Shown here: one piece after another, positions 29,997 to 39,409 of the stretch
Position numbering within the stretch: the stretch's first letter is position 1
Layout of the letters: each line of letters begins with the position of its first letter
Made by a program: the position numbers and the translations under genes
NCBI GenBank assembly: GCA_922989275.2
Contig: OV277874.1
Coordinates: 23,858,154-23,922,153, forward strand
Origin: Gari tellinella
Lineage: Eukaryota > Mollusca > Bivalvia > Cardiida > Psammobiidae
Direction: 5' to 3'
DNA length: 64,000 bases
Notes under the pieces: generated by a model
What the model saw: the letters and a program-made list of their open reading frames with translations, nothing else
Told to the model about the DNA's origin: nothing
The model's database searches: none

Positions 29997-30311
29997 TATT
30001 ACAGCAGTAAAAGAGTAAGACATAATGGTATTGTTTTGGGAACAGCGGCAAGCAATGTTGAAAAGGAGGGAACCGTTGTTCGGAGGGCCGTTGGAGGGAG
30101 TGAGCACTGTCTGAATAAAGTTCTCGCTACTATATCAGACCAAAATAATTTTATTTAGACTTTATTTCAGTGGTCGTTGAAAACACGTTTTCCTGCATTT
30201 TTTTTGTATACATTGAAAAAGAAAGAAGGGTTTCTATAATGTTAGCCATAGGGCGTCAGCTCGTAGATTGGTTATTTACAATTTTCTGTTGTACATGTAA
30301 TTGGCATTATG

Positions 30312-30450
30312 GTACAGTGGAAATGTCATCATCTTTCTTTTTAAACTCAAACGGATCGCAAATTCAATGCAAAATGGGTAGAAATTGATATCTAGTTGAC
30401 GTTTCTGTTATGATGGCTACATAATTTGGAGCCTAATCAAACGCCAGGTT
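30312..30450 (+). mobile_element. Family A2 MITE, left half only
   Basis: TACAGTGGAAATGTCATC, TTTTTAAACTCAAACGG and TTTGGAGCCTAATCAAACGC are in A order. The sequence stops in the core at GCCAGGTTACTACATG. Confidence 0.6.
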
Positions 30451-30458
30451 ACTACATG

Positions 30459-30708
30459 TACAGTCGAGAATACGTTATTCTTTCCCAATAAACGCGTTTA
30501 CGCTAAAACTACTATTTGCAGTGCAAACAGTTTGGAGCCAGATCAGACGCCGGGTAACCCGGCGTCTGATCAGGCTCTAAACTGTTTGCCACCAAGATAA
30601 ACATGAAATATCAGAATTGTCCAAAAGTTGTTCTTTTCTACGTTTTAGCGCTATGCGTTTGCGTACGTTTGCGTTTAAACGGGAAAGAATAACAGATTCT
30701 CCACTGTA
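30459..30708 (-). mobile_element. Family A1 MITE next to its own empty target copy
   Basis: TACAGTCGAGAATACGTTAT at the left and AACAGATTCTCCACTGTA at the right, so the two ends are of different subtypes. It sits between CAGGTTACTACATG and TTGCACACAG. The same two flanks meet with a single TA at 30725-30751 (CAGGTTACTACATGTACTTG), an adjacent unoccupied site. Confidence 0.92.
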
Positions 30709-30793
30709 TTTGCACACAGGTAACGCCAGGTTACTACATGTACTTGCACACAGCTTCTGATCAGAGCCGCACTGTTATAGCAATGAACAAAAC

Positions 30794-31020
30794 TGGACAG
30801 TTGAGAAAACGTTATTCTTTCCAAATAACCGTGTTTACGCTAAAACTATTATTTCCATTGCAAACGGTTCGGAGCCTGATCAGACGCACACAACTGTTTA
30901 CCTCTCAGATTAAAATGAATAGGCAGAATTATCAAATAGTTGTCAATCTATACATTTCAGTGCTTTGTGTTTGCGTTTCGTTTGCGTTTAAACCGGAAAT
31001 AATAATGTCTTCTCCCCTGT
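30794..31020 (-). mobile_element. Family A2 MITE, core loop deleted
   Basis: ACAGTTGAGAAAACGTTAT to TAATGTCTTCTCCCCTGT. The core has only GATCAGACGCACACAACTG. The inner stem of both arms is missing. Confidence 0.78.
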
Positions 31021-31270
31021 TACAGTGGAGAATCTGTTATTCTTTCCCGTTTAAACGCAAACGTACGCAAACGCAAAGCGCTAAAACGTAGAAAAGAACA
31101 ACTTTTGGACAATTCTGATATTTCATGTTTAGCTTGGTGGCAAACAGTTTGGAGCCGGATCAGACGCCGGGTTACCCGGCGTCTGATCTGGCTCCAAACT
31201 GTTTGCACTGCAAATAATAGTTTTAGCGTAAAAGCGTTTATTGGGAAAGAATAACAGCTTCTCCACTGTA
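31021..31270 (+). mobile_element. Family A1 MITE, complete
   Basis: Both ends intact, directly abutting the A2 copy to its left. It shares GTAAAAGCGTTT with the copy at 12405. A loose A-type right end (TTTGTTGGGAAAAAAG, TCTTCTCTACTG) follows to 31310, so it may have inserted at the tip of an older element. Confidence 0.92.
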
Positions 31271-31310
31271 AATGCCTTTGTTGGGAAAAAAGAATATCTT
31301 CTCTACTGTA

Positions 31311-31717
31311 TCCTTTGGCTGTCGGCACATGGATTGATTATTTACAGTACACAGTTTTTGCTTAGTAATTGGCCTATGGTACGTTGCTTGAAGGAGATTT
31401 CACTGTTCATTTACGTTCATTATCCATGGTAGGTAAATAATCACATTTTATAGGGTTTGTTGGATTTAATCATGTCGGTTACTGATACCGTACAACGGAA
31501 CTATTGTGGAAAAATAACCCCGGACTGCGGCAGAAGTTTGTTAAGTTTGTTACTGCCACTATGAAACCATCGGAAAGTTTGCCAGTTGAATCAAATGTAC
31601 ATACATGTAGTATATATGTTTACTGTTGTTTTGTTTGTAGATGAATGTAGCTGCTGTATTTACAAACAGTTTTTGTCAGAGTTAGTGTTAAGTCATATAG
31701 TCTTAATGCATTTAACT
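31311..31717. other. No gene or element seen
   Basis: The stretch appears unique apart from a lone ACAAACAGTTTTTGTCAGA near 31660, which may be a core-1 arm remnant. Confidence 0.45.
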
Positions 31718-31790
31718 GTTTAAAGCAGCTGCAAATTAAACATAATTTCATATTTCTTTACTTTCACCTTGCTTTAAATAACCACCTGTT
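31718..31790. repeat. Decayed core-2 palindrome (family D or K relic)
   Basis: ACTGTTTAAAGCAGCTGCAA at the left and TTTACTTTCACCTTGCTTTA at the right pair as core-2. The middle is eroded. Confidence 0.5.
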
Positions 31791-31852
31791 TGATATGTCA
31801 GTGATGAGAATTCCTTGATAGATTTCACCCATATCCAGAACTGGCAGAGTGG

Positions 31853-32060
31853 TACAGTTGAGAAAAAGGTATTATTTCCAAATAAACGCGTTTACGCTAA
31901 AACTATTATTTCTATTGCAAACGGTTTGGAGCCAAATCAGACGCCGGGTTACGTCTGATAAGGCTCCAAAAATCTGTTTTCAACTTAGATAAACATGAAT
32001 TGTCAGAATTGTCAAAAAGTTGTACTTTTATACGTTTTAGTGCTTTGCGTTTGGCGCTGT
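31853..32060 (-). mobile_element. Family A2 MITE, right end missing
   Basis: TACAGTTGAGAAAAAGGTAT, AATAAACGCGTTTACGC, a core shortened at the loop (CGCCGGGTTACGTCTGATA), and then GTGCTTTGCGTTTGGCG, where it stops. Confidence 0.75.
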
Positions 32061-32659
32061 ATGAGCAGTATTGTGTTGCAGTGCCGTAAACCGCAAATTA
32101 ATCAAGGGGCCGCATCTGCTGTTTGCTAACTTGGGTATCTACATGTACATGTACATGTAAATAATTCATGTTCATCATGCGGGCGCCAACTTTTGATCTA
32201 ATTCAGTAATGTAACATCCAAATGTCCATCGTTCTAAAGGCTTCGTTGAATTATGGTTTACCCCTGGGGACATCACTCAGACACTATAAGGATTACACTC
32301 GTTTTTGGTACCGACAGCTTAGAGTTTTCGTGCTTCATAATGCACTCTAGCATAGGAAGTAATATCTTTATAAAAAATTACACGAGTCACGCGCGCAAAC
32401 ACAGGAGAAAGGTGAGTAAGTAACCAATCAAGTTCATCATTTATAATATATCACCGTGGTGTACAACGACGCATTCGTGAAAATATATTAATTATATGTC
32501 TAAGTTAAAAAAGAGAACAATATACTTTTTAATACGTTCAACCTCCTTCTTAATACTGGAGAGACAAAATTTCTCCCACAAACACTTTTAGACGTTCAGT
32601 AATATTTACATGTAGCACATAACATCGTATCCGCTATGAACATTAAAAGGGATACATGT

Positions 32660-32753
32660 AATATGATAAAATACACCCCCCCCCAAACAAAACAACAAAA
32701 AAAACAACCAAGAAAAACAAAAACAACAACAACAAACAAACAAAACAAAAAAA
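32660..32753. repeat. Low-complexity C-run and A/C-rich stretch
   Basis: A run of eight or more C is followed by about 80 bases made almost entirely of A and C (AAACAACAAAA motifs). Reverse-strand translations rich in Phe and Cys here are artefacts of this composition. Confidence 0.85.
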
Positions 32754-32938
32754 CAGTCGAAAAAAACTCGCTTAACCTGAACTAACCGATATTTCGACAC
32801 ATGAATTACATTATTTCATGTACGGTTCAGTAGAACATACCCGTATTTCAAAGTTAGACCGCGGCTAAGACACGTTTTAACTGTGAACCACGGATATGTT
32901 CGACACTACCGAGTTCAAGATATCGAAGTTCGACAGTA
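32754..32938. mobile_element. Tigger/pogo-like MITE, copy 1
   Basis: The left part is CAGTCGAAAAAAACTCGC, AACCGATATTTCGACACATG; the right part is GAGTTCAAGATATCGAAGTT CGACAG. Both halves are inverted around GACCGCGGCTAAGACACG. It matches the better copy at 53672. The resemblance of the end to pogo/Tigger is from general knowledge. Confidence 0.65.
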
Positions 32939-33280
32939 TGTTGTAAGTCCCCGCTATAAAACAAGCTGAACAAGAAACAGACAAGGTTAACACTGAGAGT
33001 TTTGCTTAATGTTAACTTTCGAAACCTTCTAGTTGCCTTATTGGGGCCGTAAATGTGGCATATTAACATTAGTAAGTGAACACTTTTTGTAATGCGTTTG
33101 CCAATTGTTGATCTAATTTAGTAATGTAACATCTAGATGTCCGTCGTTTTAAAGGTTTCATTGAATTATGTGTTGCTCCTGGGGAAATCTTTCAGACACT
33201 ATAAGGATTAGAATCTTGTTTGCTGCGGACAACTAAGGGTACTCGTATTTAATGATGTACTTTAACATAGAAAAGTCACA

Positions 33281-33777
33281 TCTCACTATATTACGAGTTA
33301 CTCTTTCCCCTATGTAAATACAAACAAAACTCAAACGCAATCCAATAAAATATCCAATATAACATATAGTTGAAGATGTTATTCTTTTCCAATAACGCAT
33401 TTATTCATGGACTAAGATCAGAAATCTGCTCAGTGATTTACTACTTTCTTGCTTTAAACGGAGACACTTCTTTAACTACATTTATATGTCTTCTTTTAGA
33501 TCTAACTGTACTTTTACGGGTATGGTTCCACGTAAAAGGCGAGTATTCAATACACATGTATCATCTGTTGGTATCGAAGTATGTTCCATGAGACAGGTAT
33601 TACTTAAAGATCACCAAAAACTGATAAAAAGACATGTTGTTTTCCGCATTCTGAAATTGCATTTTGTTTTCGGTTAGTATCGTTTTACCCGAGAAGAATT
33701 ACTTTATTTCTTTTACAAAAATCATTCAATGAAATTTCGCTTTATATACAAGCTTTATTGTATTAGACATCGAAACG
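33281..33777. other. Mostly unassigned; short family A scraps
   Basis: AAACTCAAACGCAATCCAAT near 33330 and GATGTTATTCTTTTCCAATA near 33375 look like A remnants. The remainder has two overlapping reading frames of 63-73 codons without recognisable content. Confidence 0.45.
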
Positions 33778-33997
33778 TACAGTGGAGAAAACATTAATCT
33801 TTCCCGTATAAAATAACGCAAACGAAACGCAAACGCATTGCAACAAAATAGAGAAAGTGACAACTTTTTAACAATTCTGAATGCTTATTTTAATCTAAGT
33901 GGCCGGCGTCTGATCTGTCGCCAAGCTGTTTGCAATGGAGATAATAGTTTTAGCGTAAACGCGTTTATTGGGAAAGAATTACATCTTTTCCACTGTA
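33778..33997 (+). mobile_element. Family A2 MITE lacking the left core arm
   Basis: TACAGTGGAGAAAACATTAA to ACATCTTTTCCACTGTA. At the core it passes from AATCTAAGTGG straight to CCGGCGTCTGATCTG, so the left arm and loop are deleted. The 260 bp after it (33998-34261) hold no gene; GTAATAAAAGTATTTTATTAC-like inverted DNA occurs near 34112. Confidence 0.85.
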
Positions 33998-34261
33998 TAT
34001 GACATCGAAGTGTAAAATGCATTATTTTGTCACACGTTAAATCACCCCGAACAAATAAAAAAGGAAGGGGCCTTTTAGCGGATTACTTGCCACTGCCAGC
34101 AACTATCTCGTAATAAAAGTATTTTATTACAGACACAGAGACTAAATGCATTTTAAAATGCAAATAACGCTCGTAAAATTGTGTAACCTTAAAATACTTT
34201 ATTTTTCACTGCTAAGCGCCAACGAAGTGATATTTTTTTTAACGTATTGAATGGAGATCGA

Positions 34262-34570
34262 ATAGTAGAGAGGAAGTTACAATCCCGTCCCGTTAAAACG
34301 CCAACGGAACGCAAACGCAATACAAAGATGTGTAGACACCGACTTTAAACGGACAAGTGTTTGAAAATGTGAATGATTTGATGTAAATTGCAAACAGTTA
34401 GGAGCTTGATCATAGGCCGGATAAACCCGGCGTATGTTCAGGCTCCAAACTGTTTGCTCGTCAAAGAACTTGTCAACAAAAATATGTTTTGTTCTATGTT
34501 CTATCGCATTGCGTTTTCGTTGAGTGACGTTTAAATATACTGGCCAGAATAACACGTTCCCAGTGTCTCC
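34262..34570. mobile_element. Symmetric family A derivative (two GTTTAAA-type sides), worn
   Basis: The left side has CCCGTTAAAACGCCAACG and GAACGCAAACGCAATAC; the right side has TATCGCATTGCGTTTTCG and GACGTTTAAATATACTGG. The core (AGGAGCTTGATCATAGGCC, GGATAAACCCGGCG) is between them. Ends are GAGAGGAAGTTAC and AACACGTTCCCAGTGTC. Confidence 0.55.
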
Positions 34571-34679
34571 TTGACTAAACTGAAACGACGATTCCAAAGA
34601 GATGTCACAAGACAAAATTAGTTCGAGAAATCAGAAATTAAATGTATTTCAAAGTTTTGACTGACGACCGTTTCTGTCG

Positions 34680-34748
34680 TACAGTGGAGAAAACGTTATT
34701 CGTTCCCGTTTAAACGCAAACGAAACGCAAACGCAAAGCACTAAAAAG
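34680..34748 (+). mobile_element. Family A2 left-end fragment
   Basis: TACAGTGGAGAAAACGTTAT, CCCGTTTAAACGCAAACG and GCAAAGCACTAAAAAG are clean family sequence, cut at the TA where the next A1 begins. The rest of this copy is not found on the far side. Confidence 0.8.
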
Positions 34749-34998
34749 TACAGTGAAGAATCTGTTATTCTTTCCCGTTTAAACGCAAACGTACGCAAAC
34801 GCAAAACACTAAAACGTAGAAAAGAACAACTTTTGGACAATTCTGATAATTCTTGTTTATCTTGGTGGCAAACAGCTTGGAGCCTGATCAGACACCGGGT
34901 TACCCGGCGTCTGATCTGACTCCAAACTGTTTGCACTGCAAATAATAGTTTTAGCGTAAACGCGTTTATTGGGAAAGAATAACAGATTATCCACTGTA
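34749..34998 (+). mobile_element. Family A1 MITE, complete
   Basis: TACAGTGAAGAATCTG to CAGATTATCCACTGTA. Core arms have small changes (AACAGCTTGGAGCC, CAGACACCGGG). Confidence 0.92.
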
Positions 34999-35089
34999 TG
35001 TGCGTATTGAGCAATCAATGTGCCATTGACAAGAACACTAAAAAATATTGTCATACATGTATGCAAAGAGTGTAAACTGAGGTCAAATA

Positions 35090-35402
35090 TATTTTGTTAG
35101 AAATTCTCCGATCCGCTGATCAGGATCTGCACTGTATTTTTGTAGTTTAAACATATTTTATTACTCATATATACATGTAATACAGTTGTACATATTTACA
35201 AAACGTATAACACCACAAAGTATAAATACATGTACATGTATAAGTAAATGGGTTGGGCCACAAGTTCTATCAACATTAGTAAAAGCCCTCCCCTGTATTT
35301 TTGTGAATAAAATGAAACCCAAAATCCTTAACAGTCAAAAATGAGCTTCATTTAATTGGAATCTGAGCCTGTCCATTTAATGTTACAGGAGTGAATGAGT
35401 TA
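35090..35402. mobile_element. Family E-type relic
   Basis: CCGCTGATCAGGATCTGCACTG is half an E core. Further right come GTCAAAAATGAGCTTCATTT, AATCTGAGCCTGTCCATTTA and GGAGTGAATGAGTTAA, resembling E interior and end. ACATGTACATGT runs lie between. Confidence 0.5.
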
Positions 35403-35700
35403 ATTGCCATTGTTTATAGGTATAGACAGTAGTACATCACACATTGTCGCCCCTTTCTAAGATAAATGAGATTGAAATTAGGGTATAAACACGTAATTTT
35501 CTCGACATCCGGACGACTAAATGTTAAACTAACCAGAATTAACGCAAACAGCCTGTCCTGTAAATAATGGCGAACGTTCACCTAAAGGCTGGCATTGACC
35601 TGCAAAAATTCGCAGACTCTCTAGACACACTTAAATCTTTTTAAGAAACAAGTATGATTGTTTTGCCGCAGATAATGGCGTACGTTGCCCTATATTGAGT
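35403..35700. other. No gene or element seen
   Basis: Unique-looking. A short direct repeat, AATGGCGAACGTTCACC and AATGGCGTACGTTGCCC, occurs at 35565 and 35673. Confidence 0.5.
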
Positions 35701-35946
35701 ATACAGTGGAGAAGACGTTTCCCAAATAAATGTGTTTACGCTACAACTATTATTTCCATTACAAACAGTTTGGAGCCTGATCAGACGCCGGGTAACCCGG
35801 CGTCTGATCAGGCTCTAAAATGTTTGCCACTCAGATACCAAAAACAAATCGTGAGGAATGTAGGAAAAAAGCGTAATTTTCAACATTTAAGTGCTTTGCG
35901 TTTGCGTTTCGTTTGCAATGGGGAAGAATACTGTATTATATACTGC
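35701..35946 (-). mobile_element. Family A2 MITE, near full length
   Basis: TACAGTGGAGAAGACG is followed by a short deletion (GTTTCCCAAATAAATG). The core is intact (CGGGTAACCCGGCGTC). The right end is worn (GGGGAAGAATACTG). Confidence 0.82.
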
Positions 35947-36094
35947 ATAACATAATGTTTGTTATTCCCGTTTAGACTTATTTAAAGTTTTAATTTTAAA
36001 CGGGCACACAATTCACTGAAATGCCAAAATGACACCATAGTGAAAACTTAGACGGTATACGTATACTTACCTTCGTATACACGTTTCTTTTTTT

Positions 36095-36195
36095 TTTCGG
36101 CGTCGGTCCTGATCCCAATCTGTCTGCAATATACCTAAGATTAACATTGTAGCATAAACGCGTGTATTGGAAACGAATAATGCCTCTTATTGTAT
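36095..36195 (+). mobile_element. Family A right-half relic
   Basis: GGCGTCGGTCCTGATCCCAA, CTGTCTGCAATATACC and GTAGCATAAACGCGTGTATT follow the A right half. The end reads CGAATAATGCCTCTTATTG TA. Confidence 0.5.
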
Positions 36196-36199
36196 AACG

Positions 36200-36960
36200 G
36201 CGTAATAGTCCAGGACAGATACGGTTTTACCTCAAACAAATTGCAAAAGAAATGAAACTATTTCCATTATGTAGATATTAGACAAATAAGGCTTATGTAA
36301 AAAATCGCCATAAAAATCCGGTGCGGTTTACGAAATATTCGCGAAAATATATGCCCATCTATTTTACAATTCTGCTGGCTGACGTGAGCCACCATACCTG
36401 CGTATTTGTCCCCGGATGTTAAGCACCGGAAGATGTTAGATAAGATGCAGGCACTCGGCATCTTTTAGTGAGTTCAATAGTTTAATTAAAAGGTAGGTAA
36501 AACCATCAAATAAAGAATGAAAATTACCAGACAATGTTTAATTCCACCTTATTCTAAGCGCACAGCCTGATTATTAGCATATGCGGTATAAACACCCGAA
36601 TGCGTGTAGTTTACAAACTTTTGATGACGTCATTATAATATTTACTATTGATGACGTCATAATAGTATTGGTATGTCCAGAACACCTTCTATAAATCAAG
36701 ATTCTGGTATTTGCATGTTTTGTAAATACAAAACATGTTGATAGCATTGTATATTATGAACTTCTTTTACTGTATTTGCTTGTTGTTGATAAAACTTAAA
36801 AGAAATACAATGAATTTCATAACTGATGTACGGTGTTTTTAAAAAATATCTACGGAAGCCCATTTTGGCCATAAGATGGCTACATTTATTATTTGTTCTG
36901 AAGTACTTTTTCGCGATAATAATGTGTTTTTAAAAGTAATTTGGTCACTCAATGTACATG
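36200..36960. other. No gene; scattered inverted motifs
   Basis: TAGTCCAGGACAGAT near 36207 recurs inverted near 41418-41432, along with CAAATTGCAAAAGAAA, so both are parts of one unassigned repeat. TGATGACGTCAT occurs twice (36622 and 36648). CATGTTTTGTAAATAC with AAAACATG forms a hairpin near 36714. Confidence 0.45.
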
Positions 36961-37560
36961 AGATCACTATTATGTCTGCATGAATGTCCAAATGTCTGTA
37001 TTGCGGTATGTCTGTCCATCACACACTCTTTATTTATAGTGATATGAGAGAAAACTTGGGATCCCTTGTAAGTTGTTTAATAGGCAATCCTCCGAAGATC
37101 TTCGGAACAACAACAATATTCGCTATTTTGATTATGATATTCATATAGGGTAATGTAATAGGATATACCTGTTTTAAGTATAGTTCCTTTAAAAAAATCA
37201 GGGTATCGAACTTAGCTGTGCACATTGGCCTTACTTTTGTTAAAAAATACAGTAGATCTAGATTGTAAGTAAAATCTTGACACTTAGTGATCGCTACTCT
37301 GACAACTTGTTAGTCTGTTTGTCTCTGTATCTGTCTGACCGAGTGTCTGTCCACCATACTCTCTTTATTTTTCAAGCAGGTAACACTTGTGTTTCCAATA
37401 CCTTGTTTAATAGGCTATCATCCAAAGGTCTTCGGAAAAACAATATATTTTATTATGATATATTTTAAGGGTACTGCATTTTGCTATCTCTGATCTAATT
37501 ACATTTCCATAATTTTTTCAGAGTATAGAAATGAGCTGTGTTCATAATCCGTCATTTGGT
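36960..37560 (+). repeat. Old tandem duplication, units of about 300 bp
   Basis: Copy 1 (about 36960-37250) and copy 2 (about 37265-37560) share CACTCTTTATT, TTGTTTAATAGGC, ATC-TCCGAAG or CCAAAGG followed by TCTTCGGAA, TTATGATAT, and the ending AGCTGTG plus TTTTGTTAAA or TTTGGTTAAA. Identity is perhaps 70%. No reading frame. Confidence 0.6.
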
Positions 37561-37604
37561 TAAAGAACACTGGTATTCCTATTAGTCAATCGATTTTCAA
37601 CTGA

Positions 37605-38540
37605 TGGAGAAAGAATGTTCTGTTTACAAAAGAAACCCCTTTTCGTTCAGAGAAGGATCATTTCTTGACAAATAGTGCAAACAAGCTTGCTTTCATTAAT
37701 CTTATTACTGAAACACTTCAAACTATCGGGTGTGAAGTGGTTCATGCCAGGGCTGATTCTGATGTGACAATTGTGAAACAGCCGTCGAATCTCCATATGG
37801 ACAACCAACAACATTCGTCGGTGAAAAAACGGACTTGCTCGTTCTCTTTTGCTACCATGCCGATCTTCAGACAAATGGCATTATCTTTCGATCAGACAAA
37901 AACTCTATTTCAAACCGAAAGCTGAAAATTTGGAGCATTCAGAAAACCAAGAAGGTTCTTGGTTTGCAAATGTGTTATATCCTTTCTGCCTTACACGCCT
38001 TCATTGGATGCGATACAAATTCGCGCATTGTCGCGATTGGGAAAGGGAAAACTTTGAAAAAGGTATAGTCTAGTGAATTGTTACGGACAGAATTTGCAGA
38101 GTTTCAAGAACGAACATCCCGAGAACAAGTGACCAATGTTTGTGATAGAATTCTTGTTGTACTGTACAACGGATCAAGCTTCAGCGACTTGAACACCTTA
38201 CGCTTGCGCCTTTTCACTGAGCATACTATCAACAGTTTGAACACTGTACAGATACACACACTGTCACTAACGTCATATACAGCTAGATACCACTGTCTCA
38301 TCTTTAGACTCGAAAGTGAACTGAAGTAGCCGAAATGGACGCAAAACTTTGGGAATAGAAGTTGGACAACAGACTAGATCTATATGTTTCTGTTGAAACA
38401 GACATGCCACCAGCTCCAGCAGAACTTTTTGCAATAATTAGATGCAAGTGTATAGTCAATTGTGACTCGAGGCTATACTCATGCAGAAAGCATTGGCTTC
38501 AGTGTTTCCTTGTGTGAAAATAATACAGAGGTTCCAGCTG
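37605..38540 (+). pseudogene. Decayed gene-family member with PIN-like nuclease region and Cys-rich tail
   Basis: Three frames carry consecutive parts of one recognisable protein. Frame one (37605-37830) gives PFRSEKDHFLTNSANK, then ETLQTIGCEVVHARADSD. The frame changes near 37830 and continues with TDLLVLFCYHAD, GIIFRSDKN, KVLGLQMC and HAFIGCDTNSRI to 38065. An in-frame stop follows at 38066. The same frame runs on with LVVLYNGSS and TSYTARYHC to 38329. A third frame (38335-38510) gives TDMPPAPAELFA, RCKC and SCRKHWLQC. The pattern DTDLLVLL, then HAxxGCDTTSR, then a PPTSAAAKYHS-like motif, then a CxC/CSCRK tail is, from my general knowledge, an uncharacterised metazoan family expanded in molluscs and cnidarians, often with transposon-like spread. 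The N-terminal acidic positions suggest a PIN/FEN-like fold. Function is unknown, and this copy is dead: two frameshifts and two or more stops. The N-terminal part is absent upstream. Confidence 0.72.
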
Positions 38541-39236
38541 CTCTTATAGTCCTGAAAGTGACTTCAGTCTGGAATATAATATATAAACCTATATACAAGC
38601 CACATGAATGAACTCTTTCATAGTGTATCGGAAATTGGGCGACTCAAAGTCACGCCTGCATGACTATTGAAAACAGTGTACATATACATATATATGAACA
38701 CGCAATATGTGTTGGTTACCTAAAAGTTTCCGACTACTCAGTGATAGAGTTACTATACTGCGCAAGCATTACTGTGTCCTTTTAGACGTGTTTAACCAGA
38801 CCGCCAGTCTGATAAAAAAAAAAATATATACATTCAAATAGAACTGTTTTCATTTAATATTGTTTCTAATAACATAACCTAGGGTGCGAGCGGTAAATAC
38901 CACTCATTGTTTATTTCTCGTATATAAAAAGTGGTTTAACTATGCACATGAGGTTGTCTCACTAAAATGTGCATCACTACGCGCTGTCAAAAATGTGTAA
39001 ACAAATATAGTGGCGGTGATCGAGTGGCTATAGATTGGAAGGGATAGTGGGTGTTTGCTCTCATGGTTTATCCTGAATGAGTAGGAATTTACCTTTGAAC
39101 TACCTTTTGCATGTTTACTCAATTGAACGGTCCATCCACGAGCCATTCATTGCCTTATATAGGGCAGCTAGCAAGCTAAAATAAGTATCGATGTGGTATA
39201 AATAATATTGTCACATTATGTTATAAATAGAATCTA
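38541..39236. other. No gene seen
   Basis: The stretch is AT-rich with an A-run at about 38814. A 68-codon reverse-strand frame at 38940-39146 has no recognisable features. Confidence 0.5.
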
Positions 39237-39345
39237 ACATTCGTACTCATATTTATAAAACTCGTCTTTTAGTAAACGATAAAAACTCGGCAAGACTCGT
39301 TTTTATCATTTTCTCGAAGACTAGTTTACTTATGAACGTTCCTGT
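39237..39345. repeat. Imperfect palindrome
   Basis: AGTAAACGATAAAAACTCG and CTCGTTTTTATCATTTTCTC are inverted around GCAAGA. Outer parts (CTCATATTTATAAAACTCG and CTAGTTTACTTATGAACG) are weakly paired. AAACTCGT-rich centres also occur in the palindrome at 56427. Confidence 0.6.
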
Positions 39346-39409
39346 AAGATCCTATATTTATATCTGTTATAAACATGTAGATCTATATCAGAAGCTATAT
39401 TAGGGGCGT

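Larger units (their letters stand above)
29168..30111 (-). mobile_element. Family C MITE, outermost layer of a triple nest
   Basis: TACAGTGCTCCCTCTCTACA at the left and GGAGGGAGTGAGCACTGT at the right. C sequence breaks at AACAGAATA and resumes at TATTACAGCAGTAAAAG. Removing the insert with one TA restores the C interior. Its own core is reduced (GATCAGACGCCGTATGATC). Confidence 0.88.
32179..33280. repeat. Pair of direct repeats about 915 bp apart
   Basis: The first copy (32179-32365) and second copy (33093-33280) share TTGATCTAATT, AGTAATGTAACATC, AATGTCC, CAGACACTATAAGGATTA and a trailing AACATAG or GCATAGG stretch at roughly 75%. The intervening DNA includes an ACATGTACATGTAC run near 32150 and the Tigger-like element. 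Confidence 0.6.

Noticed and set aside
32606..32800. Cys/Phe-rich reverse-strand peptide resembling a membrane or toxin-like peptide
   Set aside because: It is the translation of a low-complexity A/C tract and has no signal or cysteine pattern of a real family.
38940..39146. 68-codon reverse-strand frame beginning MARGWTVQLS
   Set aside because: I could not connect it to a known family with confidence, and it has no neighbouring coding signal.
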